Of a stretch of DNA of 64,000 nt, positions 57,407 to 64,000 are shown one piece after another. Position numbers and translations under genes: made by a program. The DNA comes from Puniceicoccaceae bacterium 5H (GTDB taxonomy: Bacteria > Verrucomicrobiota > Verrucomicrobiia > Opitutales > Oceanipulchritudinaceae), in NCBI GenBank assembly GCA_009772895.1, contig WOUP01000002.1:186001-250000 (forward strand), given 5' to 3'. Below the pieces are notes generated by a model, which saw only the letters and a list, made by a program, of their open reading frames with translations, did no database searches and was not told the origin of the DNA. Numbering within the stretch: position 1 is the first letter of the stretch; each line of letters begins with the position of its first letter.

Positions 57407-57415
57407 CCCCTTCTC

Positions 57416-58276
57416 ATGAAAGAGGAAACGCCTACTTTAACGGCCCTTCTGTTCGGTCCCGACCAGAAGGGCCTGGTGGCCAAGACGTCGGGTTGGATCT
57501 TTGCCTGCGAGGCAAACATCCTGCACGCGGATCAACATACGGACCTGGAGGAGGGCATCTTCTTCCAGCGTATCGTGTGGCAACCGCGGCCCGGCACGGA
57601 TATCGAGCGCCACCTGGAGGCGTTTCACGCTTTCATTCAGGAACTGGGCATGCAAGCCGAGCTGGCCCGCAGCGACGTACTGCCCAAGGTAGGCGTGCTG
57701 GTCTCCAAGATCTCGCACTGCTTCCACGACTTCATGCTGCGCTGGAAGTCCGGCGAATTCCTCTGCGAGGTGCCGCTGGTGATTTCCAATCATGCGGATC
57801 TGGCGGACGAGGCGGCCGCTTACGGCGTGCCCTTCCATCACGTGCCAGTGGCGGCGGCGACGAAGGCCGAAGCCGAAGCCCGGCAGATTGCGCTGTTGCA
57901 GGAGGCGGGGGTGGACTTCGTCATCATGGCCCGCTACATGCAGGTGCTGTCGGCCGACTTTCTCAACACCGTCGGGTGCCCGGTGATCAACATCCACCAC
58001 AGCTTCCTGCCCGCCTTCGCCGGCGCGAAGCCCTACCACCAGGCTTTTGCCCGCGGCGTAAAGTTGATCGGCGCCACCGCCCATTACGCAACTGCCGTGC
58101 TCGACGACGGCCCGATCATCCAGCAGGACGTCGCCCGGGTGAACCACCGCCATGCCGTGCAGGACCTCGTGCGCAAGGGCCGTGATCTGGAGAAGGTCGT
58201 TTTCGCCCAGGCCATCCGCTGGCACCTCGAGCACCGCGTGCTCGCCTACGGTAACAAGACGGTCGTCTTCGATTAG
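57416..58276 (+). CDS. purU: formyltetrahydrofolate deformylase
   Basis: Hydrolyses 10-formyl-THF to formate and THF, feeding formate to purine synthesis or balancing the one-carbon pool. The 286-residue chain has an N-terminal ACT domain (LLFGPDQKGLVAKTSGWIFA; HADQHTDLEEGIFFQRIVW) and a C-terminal formyl-transferase fold with catalytic Asn and His in NIHHSFLPAFAGAKPYHQA and Asp in VLDDGPIIQQDV. Spacing of nine bases after carB indicates a shared transcript. Start ATG 57416 is family-typical. Confidence 0.95.
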   Translation: MKEETPTLTALLFGPDQKGLVAKTSGWIFACEANILHADQHTDLEEGIFFQRIVWQPRPGTDIERHLEAFHAFIQELGMQAELARSDVLPKVGVLVSKISHCFHDFMLRWKSGEFLCEVPLVISNHADLADEAAAYGVPFHHVPVAAATKAEAEARQIALLQEAGVDFVIMARYMQVLSADFLNTVGCPVINIHHSFLPAFAGAKPYHQAFARGVKLIGATAHYATAVLDDGPIIQQDVARVNHRHAVQDLVRKGRDLEKVVFAQAIRWHLEHRVLAYGNKTVVFD

Positions 58277-58436
58277 GGGATGGGCAAGGGCCTCATCACG
58301 TCCTCCTGCGGCATCGCTGGAAATCCCTCTTGCTGGCTTCTTTCAGCTCCTGTTCAATTCCCTGCCTTCCTGAGTTTAGCGTTGACCGGCGTAACCGCTC
58401 GGGCCTACTTCTTTAAGCTTTTATTCGCCGTTCCAG

Positions 58437-59189
58437 ATGAGTTCCCAACCGCCCCATAGCCAGAAGCCCCAGAAAGTCGATCCCTCCCTGGATCCCAACC
58501 GGGAGCTGCCGCCGGATGCGGACGTCGAGGAGCATTTCATCAACTTCTGGAAGAAGCAGGGGCCGGGGATCATCCTGTTCTTCGTGATTCTGGGCGTTGG
58601 CCTGATTGGTTTCCAGACTTGGAATTACCTGCAGGAGCGCGGGGCGGAGAAGCTGAAGGAGCAGTATCGCGAGGTATTGGCGCAGGACGACCCAGCGGCG
58701 TTGCTGAGCTTCGCCGACGGCCATGCGGACAAGGAACTCGGTGGCATGGCGTATCTGCAGGTGGCTCACCGCGAATTTGAAAAACAAGACTTTACGCAGG
58801 CCTTGGGGCACTATCAGGCCGCGATCAAGGGGCTTGGAGAGGACGATGTTTTTGCCCAGCGCGCACGCCTGGGGGCCGCGGTTTCTCAGTTGCGCCTTGG
58901 CGATGATCAAGCAGGCATGGCCGGTCTGGAAGACCTGAGCTTTGATCCCAACGCGCTGGATTCGCTACGCGCCGAAGCGGCCTATTACCTCGCCGGTGAG
59001 CGTTGGCAGGCGAACAACATCGCGGGCGCCCGCCAGATGTTGCTCCTGATCCAGCAACTGCCGGAGGCGACGATGTGGGAGCGTGCTGCTCAATCGATGC
59101 TGAATGAGCTGCCGAAAGAGGATCAGCAAAGCGGACAGGCGACGACGGACGTCACCGCCGAAATCGTGCCCAACGAAACCGAATCTTAG
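58437..59189 (+). CDS. YfgM-like single-pass membrane protein with TPR-like repeats
   Basis: A 250-residue protein with a polar N-terminus, one membrane segment (about 44-62, PGIILFFVILGVGLIGFQTW) and a periplasmic helical region with TPR-like repeats (GHADKELGGMAYLQVAHREF, EKQDFTQALGHYQAAIKGLG, RAEAAYYLAGERW). This matches the YfgM/tetratricopeptide family linked to periplasmic chaperones and the Sec translocon. Ends in a Glu/Thr-rich tail. The gene is separated from purU by 160 bases and runs to within four bases of the convergent ADP-ribosylglycohydrolase gene. Confidence 0.8.
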   Translation: MSSQPPHSQKPQKVDPSLDPNRELPPDADVEEHFINFWKKQGPGIILFFVILGVGLIGFQTWNYLQERGAEKLKEQYREVLAQDDPAALLSFADGHADKELGGMAYLQVAHREFEKQDFTQALGHYQAAIKGLGEDDVFAQRARLGAAVSQLRLGDDQAGMAGLEDLSFDPNALDSLRAEAAYYLAGERWQANNIAGARQMLLLIQQLPEATMWERAAQSMLNELPKEDQQSGQATTDVTAEIVPNETES

Positions 59190-59193
59190 GCCC

Positions 59194-60186
59194 TTAAATC
59201 TGCGGGAAGGCCGGCTTCATCCAGGCCTCGACCTGCTCGCGGCAATGGAGCTTTTCGATCCACTCGGCCGGGATGCCATCGGCTACGTCCATGCTGAAGT
59301 AAGCCCCGGCGATTGCGCCAAGAAAGGAGCCGCGTCCCGCCGAGTCGCCGCCGGTAAAGATGTTGCGGCGGATGGCGTGGGCAAAGCTCTCCGCGCCAAA
59401 GAAATTCTGTAGCAGGCAGGGAAACGCGTGGTCCAGGTGGCAATCGCTGCCGATTTCCTCACCATATTTCACCGGATCGTCGCCCTTGTGTTCACGCGCG
59501 TGTTCGACGACTTTGCGTACGTCGTCACTCGCGACTTCCAGCGCTTTATCGACGGCGGTATCCAGATCGCAGGAAGTGAGCAATTGCTGGAGCAGCACCG
59601 TGGCGAAGCGCCCGTAGGCGACGGCCTTGTCGTTGTTGTTGGTGGCGCGAATGGCCGCCTCGGCTTCGTCGAGCAAGCTTTCCGCGTTACTGCGTGCGGC
59701 TACGAGCGGGCCCAGCTTGGCGAGGGCCGGTATTTGGTCGTCATCGGCACCCTGCGGCTGCTCATAGATGAGACCTTCGTCATCCGCGTCGGCGGTAGCC
59801 GCATCCAGATTCTTGAGCGTTTCCCGGATCGCCACATCGCGATAGCCATTGAAGTTGCCTTCGGCGAAATGGGCGTGCCAAGTGCGTTGATAGTCGGCCA
59901 GTTCAAATTCTCCGCCGTTTGTGGCCAGCATCTCCAGTATTACGAGCACCTGCTCACCGTATTGGGTCAGGTCGCCCGCGCGCCGGTTCTCGTGGGCAAA
60001 GACGCCTTTGACACCTTCGTAGTAGGAGGCCTTGGGCTCCATGAACTCCGGGTATTTGGGCGCTATTTCCTGCACGCGTTGTGGCGAATAAATCCAATGC
60101 AGACCGAGGGCGGCGGCATCGGCGACCAGAGCCCCCCACACGGTGGCCCTTTGACGATCTGGCTGGGGACGCTGTTTGTGTTCCAT
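59194..60186 (-). CDS. ADP-ribosylglycohydrolase family protein
   Basis: A 330-residue protein of the ADP-ribosyl-hydrolase (DraG/ARH) fold, which removes ADP-ribose from proteins or nucleotides. The N-terminal GALVADAAALGLHWIY matches the first metal-binding segment, and TGGDSAGRGSFLGAIAGAYF is the second Mg site (GGDxxxxGSxLGA). The ATG at 60186 is preferred to a TTG-initiated extension. The middle of the chain has more Asp/Asn than the usual members and a Gly-rich turn is absent, so substrate specificity is unclear. No ADP-ribosyltransferase gene is in the window. Confidence 0.8.
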   Translation of the reverse strand: MEHKQRPQPDRQRATVWGALVADAAALGLHWIYSPQRVQEIAPKYPEFMEPKASYYEGVKGVFAHENRRAGDLTQYGEQVLVILEMLATNGGEFELADYQRTWHAHFAEGNFNGYRDVAIRETLKNLDAATADADDEGLIYEQPQGADDDQIPALAKLGPLVAARSNAESLLDEAEAAIRATNNNDKAVAYGRFATVLLQQLLTSCDLDTAVDKALEVASDDVRKVVEHAREHKGDDPVKYGEEIGSDCHLDHAFPCLLQNFFGAESFAHAIRRNIFTGGDSAGRGSFLGAIAGAYFSMDVADGIPAEWIEKLHCREQVEAWMKPAFPQI

Positions 60187-60245
60187 TCCGCAGCCTAAAC
60201 GTTTCGCGCGTTCAGGCAAACGTGGCTCCCAGATTGCGGGCTCGC

Positions 60246-62246
60246 CTATTGTCCGTCTGGGTAGTGGCTCTGGCAGTAAGAGCGCAGTGCTTTCGCCAGC
60301 TCCTCGATGCGCAGCGGCTTGGCGAGATAGTCGTCCATCCCGGCGTCGAAACAGGCCTGTCTGTCCTCCGGGCGGGTGTGCGCGGTGAGGCCGATCAGGT
60401 GGGCCGACTTGTTTTCGATGCCTGCCTTGCCGGCGCGGATGGCCCGGGCGGCTTCGAGGCCGTCGACTTCCGGCATCTGCACGTCCAGCAAGATGACTTC
60501 CGCCGGTTGCTGGCGCAGGCGTTCGATCAATTGCCGCCCGTCTTCGGCAAAAATGGGCTCCTGATTCAGCTTGCGGAGCTGGTTTTCCAGGACCTTACGG
60601 TTATTGACGTTATCTTCGGCACAGACGAGGCTGAGCCGCGGCAATTGTCTGCCCGAAGCTGCTTGTCGCGTCGCGAGGTGAGCCGGTTGGACGTTGTTGC
60701 GCTTGCACACGGGCTTGAGCGGCAACTGGATGGTGAAGGTCGTGCCATTGTTGACTTCGCTCTCGCAGCTGATCCGCCCGCCCAGATGATCGAGCAGACG
60801 ACGGCTGATCGCCAAACCGAGGCCCGTGCCGCCATAGCGACGCCGGATGCTGCTGTCTGCCTGGCGAAATGGTTCGAAGATCTTTTCCTGTTGCTCGGTG
60901 GGGATGCCGACGCCGGTATCCCTGACCGCGACCTCCAGCACGCTTTGCTCTTCCTGGGAGGTATCCAGGTTGGCATTCAACTCGATCTGGCCCCGTGCGG
61001 TGAATTTCAACGCGTTGCTCAGCAAGTTGTGCAGCACCTGGCTGAAGCGCAGCACATCGATTTCGACCTGCGGCCACTGTTCGTTTTCCCACTTGCGGAA
61101 AAAGTTGATGCCCTTCAGCGCGGCCTCACGGGCGTAACTCGCGGTCACATCTTGCAGCACGAGGTTGAGGTCGGCCGGTTCGAAGTGGAGCTGGAGGTTG
61201 CCGCTGCTGATCTTCGAGTAGTCGAGGATGCTGTTGATCAGCGTGAGCAAAAGGCTGCCGTTTTGCTGGATGTGTCGGATGTATTCGGCCCGCTCCTCGG
61301 CATCCTGAGCGTCGGCCAGAAGTTCCGAAAACCCGATGATGGCGTTCATGGGGGTGCGGATCTCGTGGCTCATGACGGCCAGGAATTCGCTTTTGGCGCG
61401 GTTGGCCACCTCGGCTTCGTCGCGCGCCGCCCGCAAGTCCTGATTGGCACGGGAGAGTTGCTCTGCCGTCTGCTGCAGCATCGTGTCGGAGTGCTTGCGG
61501 CGGGTGATGTCTTCTACCACCGCCACGACGCAGTAAGGCTCCCCGGCGTTGTTGAGGATCATGCTCACGGTGAGCTCGGCCCACAGCACCAGTCCATCGC
61601 GCGTCAGGTAGCGCTTCTCCATGCTGTAGCCGGGGATGGATCGGGCCACCACCTGCTCGAACAGCGCCATGTCGGCCTGCAAATCTTCTGGTAGGGTGAT
61701 GTCGGCAAAGGTGAGCTGCATCAGCTCTTGCGGCGTGTAGCCCAGCATCTCGCAGAAGCAGTGATTCACGCGGATCAGCCGCCCCTCCAGGTCGGTATGG
61801 ACGAAGCCGATGGGGGCGTAGTCGAGCGTGCGGTGCACAAGCTCCAGATTGGCTTTCAGCCGGTCGACTTCTTCCTCCACCACTTCATGCCGCAAGAGGC
61901 GAACGAGGTAGACGTTCCAGTCCGAAACCCAGGATATATGAAAATCCGCAGTCCAGGCCTTTACGCCGCCCGCCGGATAGGAGACCACAAAGCAGCCGGC
62001 CCGGCCTTCTTTGGCCTCGCGAGCGGCGGCTACCAGATGCATGTGCTGGTGAAACTGGAGGGCTTCTGCCCACGCGTCACCGTTGGCGCTGAGGCAGAGG
62101 GGTAGACAATGCAACCACGCATTGTTGGCGTGTGCGATAGAAAGCTCTGCGTCGAGCAAAGCGGTAGGCAGGGGGTCGGCATCCAGCAGGGGGAGACTGC
62201 TGTTCAGACTGAGGGGAGAGGCCGGTGGTTCCTGATCGTGAGACAT
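60246..62246 (-). CDS. PAS-domain hybrid sensor histidine kinase
   Basis: A 666-residue soluble hybrid kinase. The N-terminal 120 residues look like a first PAS-like domain ([20 protein letters not shown]) and residues about 130-250 are a clear PAS/PAC pair ([31 protein letters not shown]). A coiled coil follows, then the HisKA domain with His294 in [11 protein letters not shown], the HATPase with [16 protein letters not shown] and [10 protein letters not shown], and a receiver domain with Asp588 in [11 protein letters not shown] and a later Lys in YLAKPL. It resembles the kinase at 13742 in core order but has its own sensor region. No membrane segments or cognate regulator are visible. Confidence 0.92.
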   Translation of the reverse strand: MSHDQEPPASPLSLNSSLPLLDADPLPTALLDAELSIAHANNAWLHCLPLCLSANGDAWAEALQFHQHMHLVAAAREAKEGRAGCFVVSYPAGGVKAWTADFHISWVSDWNVYLVRLLRHEVVEEEVDRLKANLELVHRTLDYAPIGFVHTDLEGRLIRVNHCFCEMLGYTPQELMQLTFADITLPEDLQADMALFEQVVARSIPGYSMEKRYLTRDGLVLWAELTVSMILNNAGEPYCVVAVVEDITRRKHSDTMLQQTAEQLSRANQDLRAARDEAEVANRAKSEFLAVMSHEIRTPMNAIIGFSELLADAQDAEERAEYIRHIQQNGSLLLTLINSILDYSKISSGNLQLHFEPADLNLVLQDVTASYAREAALKGINFFRKWENEQWPQVEIDVLRFSQVLHNLLSNALKFTARGQIELNANLDTSQEEQSVLEVAVRDTGVGIPTEQQEKIFEPFRQADSSIRRRYGGTGLGLAISRRLLDHLGGRISCESEVNNGTTFTIQLPLKPVCKRNNVQPAHLATRQAASGRQLPRLSLVCAEDNVNNRKVLENQLRKLNQEPIFAEDGRQLIERLRQQPAEVILLDVQMPEVDGLEAARAIRAGKAGIENKSAHLIGLTAHTRPEDRQACFDAGMDDYLAKPLRIEELAKALRSYCQSHYPDGQ

Positions 62247-62423
62247 GCAGGGGAGCTCCTGTGAAAGGGCTGGCGTTAGTTATATCGGATGGGCGACGTC
62301 AGACTACAGTTTTTTTTGCAAAAAGACTAACCTCTTTTCATTTTTCCAAAAAAACCTAACCTCAAAGCGTTAACCAACTAAGGTTGAATGTAAAGAGGAC
62401 TTATGCAATATCAAGTAAAGGGC
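62247..62423. promoter_or_regulatory. intergenic region between hybrid kinase and unknown gene
   Basis: AT-rich stretch (A/T runs at 62310-62360) between two leftward genes. It probably holds the kinase promoter; no terminator hairpin for the upstream gene was identified. Confidence 0.35.
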
Positions 62424-64000
62424 TTACTTCCTGCCGTTGTTAAGCTTGAAGCAGTCTTTAAATGCGCGGTGTTTTCGTGCGAAAGAAAGATGAGTCGCGC
62501 CACAGAGTTGTGCCAGTGTTGTGTGCGTTTCTAACAACAGTAGGCTTTGGGGAGAATTTGAGGTGAGAAGGGGAAGAAGCATAGGGCCTGCCACATTCCC
62601 AGATGGGGAGGGCTGGATTGTGGCGCAGGCCTGAAGTGAGCGCAAGACCTCTTTTGCATCCGTTTGGTGTTGGAGAGCTTCGATGGTTAACGCAAGCGCA
62701 ACTCCGGTATAACATTTTTGGGCACAAGCCTCGATGAGCTTTGCGGGATCAACGCCGATCATGTGCGGTGCACGGTCGAAATCCCAGCTGAGTTGCAGCA
62801 TTTTTAGCTGATCGGCCAACGACAATGTGTCCGCTAAGTCTGGTGCTAGGGCGAGGGTGTCTGCGGTCGGCCGCGTTACGACTACATGTCCCGCCGGTAG
62901 GCGTTGCTCGATCTGGATCGATTCCCGATTGAGGCTCACGAGCCACCCCTTGTGCTCGGTGCCGTCTGGGGCCGTCAAGATCACCGGCACACGGGGCACC
63001 TGGGGAGACGCCAGCTCGCGCCAGTCAGGGAGAGGGAGCTCGGGCGTGGGCGGTAGCGGCGGCGGTGGCGTCGCTTGCCGCAAGCGAGCCCAGACTGGGG
63101 CTTCAAGCTGTTCCGGCGCTTCGGTTAGCAGGCGCTCGAAGATGTGCTTTGCGCGCGCTGGATCTTGCGGCAGCAACGATTCGGCCCACCAGCCCTCGAC
63201 GCGTCGGCGTTGATCCGCGGCGGGAAAGCGGTCGAGATAACGTGCGGCAGCCGCCGTAAACGTCGGATCGAGCGGTTGCTCCTCATGCAGTGCCAGCAGG
63301 TGCATGAAGTGCAGTGAGGCTTCGCGGGAAGGCGTCAAGCCAGGTTGCGCCAGCGCGACCTCTGCGAGCACGGTGGCACGATCAAACTGCTGCTGCCGCA
63401 AACTCAGCCGCACATAGGTCTCAAACCAGGCCAGCAACAGCTGGCGGTCATCGTGGCGTGAATGCGCGCGTTGGCGGCCCAGCTCACGCCGCCAGCGGAT
63501 GACGCCGGCCTCCCAGCTGTGCTCCTGCAAGGGCAGCGGCAGGGTGGCGTCCGCCCCGGATTGTCGAAGCAATTCAGTCCATTGCTCGACCGGGAATTGC
63601 GCCAGCAGCTCGGCCGCCGCGGCGTTATCCTCCTCTGCCATCAGGTCCTGAGCAATCTGCAGTCGCAGATAGAGATCACCCAGGGGATCGAGCCGGGCAG
63701 GCGGCGCGGGCAATTGCTGCACCAGACGGTGCGCCGCGGTCAGGTCGTCCGCATCCAGGTAGCCTTGCGCGGCCCGGCGCCACAAATAATCCCGGAGCGG
63801 GCCCGGATGGCTCTGTGCGGCCCACAATTCGACGTCACCCGGTTCAGGATCAGGCGCCCAGTCGAGTTGCCAGATGCGGGCGAGTGTCCATGCCTCGGAG
63901 CCGGCGGGCAGGGCCTCGGCCTCGGGCGGGCGTTGCTGCTCCCAGGCTTCAAATAGGATGTCGCCAGGGTGTGCCAGAAGGGCAGGAGCCAAACCCAAAG
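62424..64000 (-). CDS. unknown protein, N-terminus cut by window edge
   Basis: A frame open from 62424 to the right edge (at least 525 residues). The protein is helical and rich in Leu, Ala, Gln and Pro, with repeated QLL/LLR/LLAQ phrases and a proline run (TPPPPLPPTPELPLPDW) near its middle, followed by a small beta-rich domain (VPVILTAPDGTEHKGWLVSL). The first half resembles tetratricopeptide-like helical repeats. The frame shows no ATG near the right edge and the sequence LAPALLAHPGD may be the end of a signal peptide, so the true start lies outside. Function unknown. Confidence 0.6.
   Translation of the reverse strand, partial: LGLAPALLAHPGDILFEAWEQQRPPEAEALPAGSEAWTLARIWQLDWAPDPEPGDVELWAAQSHPGPLRDYLWRRAAQGYLDADDLTAAHRLVQQLPAPPARLDPLGDLYLRLQIAQDLMAEEDNAAAAELLAQFPVEQWTELLRQSGADATLPLPLQEHSWEAGVIRWRRELGRQRAHSRHDDRQLLLAWFETYVRLSLRQQQFDRATVLAEVALAQPGLTPSREASLHFMHLLALHEEQPLDPTFTAAAARYLDRFPAADQRRRVEGWWAESLLPQDPARAKHIFERLLTEAPEQLEAPVWARLRQATPPPPLPPTPELPLPDWRELASPQVPRVPVILTAPDGTEHKGWLVSLNRESIQIEQRLPAGHVVVTRPTADTLALAPDLADTLSLADQLKMLQLSWDFDRAPHMIGVDPAKLIEACAQKCYTGVALALTIEALQHQTDAKEVLRSLQACATIQPSPSGNVAGPMLLPLLTSNSPQSLLLLETHTTLAQLCGATHLSFARKHRAFKDCFKLNNGRK

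Overview
The window is a 64 kb, GC-rich chromosomal segment of a Gram-negative, polysaccharide-degrading bacterium, most likely a member of the Verrucomicrobiota (Opitutales/Puniceicoccales type). The clues are large TonB-dependent receptors whose mature N-terminus carries an ELSPFEVST-like motif, right-handed beta-helix lyases with a C-terminal YYRLLL-type domain, many secreted glycan-active enzymes, and frequent lack of a clear Shine-Dalgarno sequence. The lineage call is inferred from protein style, not from a marker gene.

Layout. 0.4-4.1 kb: SMC condensin. 4.1-5.1 kb: a Fic/ribbon-helix-helix toxin-antitoxin-like pair. 5.1-9.3 kb: divergent GH28 polygalacturonase and TonB receptor. 9.5-13.7 kb: cell-envelope genes (lipoprotein, C92 peptidase, amidase_3, a large secreted protein). 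13.7-16.7 kb: hybrid histidine kinase and an alginate-lyase-superfamily enzyme. 16.8-20.7 kb: an AT-richer accessory island holding three decayed copies of an Rhs core/C-terminus junction, one intact orphan Rhs C-terminal domain and four small exported or membrane proteins. It lies just 3' of a CAU-anticodon tRNA. 21.1-23.5 kb: leuC and leuD, with a leucine-codon-rich leader and an inverted-repeat element between the genes. 23.6-26.7 kb: a secreted protein, ExbB/ExbD and a CE2-like esterase. 26.9-28.5 kb: trpS and two tiny ORFs. 28.5-38.0 kb: a leftward block (CcoI-like P-type ATPase, DsbD_2/TauE-like protein, LysE exporter, PAP2 phosphatase, epimerase, GT4 glycosyltransferase, YCII protein, methyltransferase, XylR/AraC regulator). 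38.5-46.8 kb: a glycan-uptake locus (TonB receptor, PL9 lyase, GH3 glycosidase). 47.2-48.4 kb: a frameshifted trpB. 48.7-50.6 kb: a two-gene CBASS-like defence system (CD-NTase with AGS-C-like sensor plus SLATT membrane effector), with an IS1-like remnant and tRNA-Gly(UCC) upstream. 51.4-64 kb: GspF/PilC, pyrF, carB, purU, a TPR membrane protein, an ADP-ribosylglycohydrolase, a second hybrid kinase and a partial unknown gene.

How it works together. The receptors, GH28, PL9, PL38-like, GH3 and CE2-like proteins suggest uptake and breakdown of uronate-rich plant or algal polysaccharides. ExbB/ExbD could supply energy, and the XylR-type regulator next to the large receptor is the obvious local controller. 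A TGCGC-centred palindrome recurs in several of these promoter regions.

The best leads are the Rhs orphan-cassette island with a possible JAB-like metalloprotease toxin, the CBASS-like pair, a possible Fic-inhibitory motif in the ribbon-helix-helix partner, two candidate structured leaders, and the trpB frameshift. No CRISPR array, integrase, rRNA or replication origin was seen.
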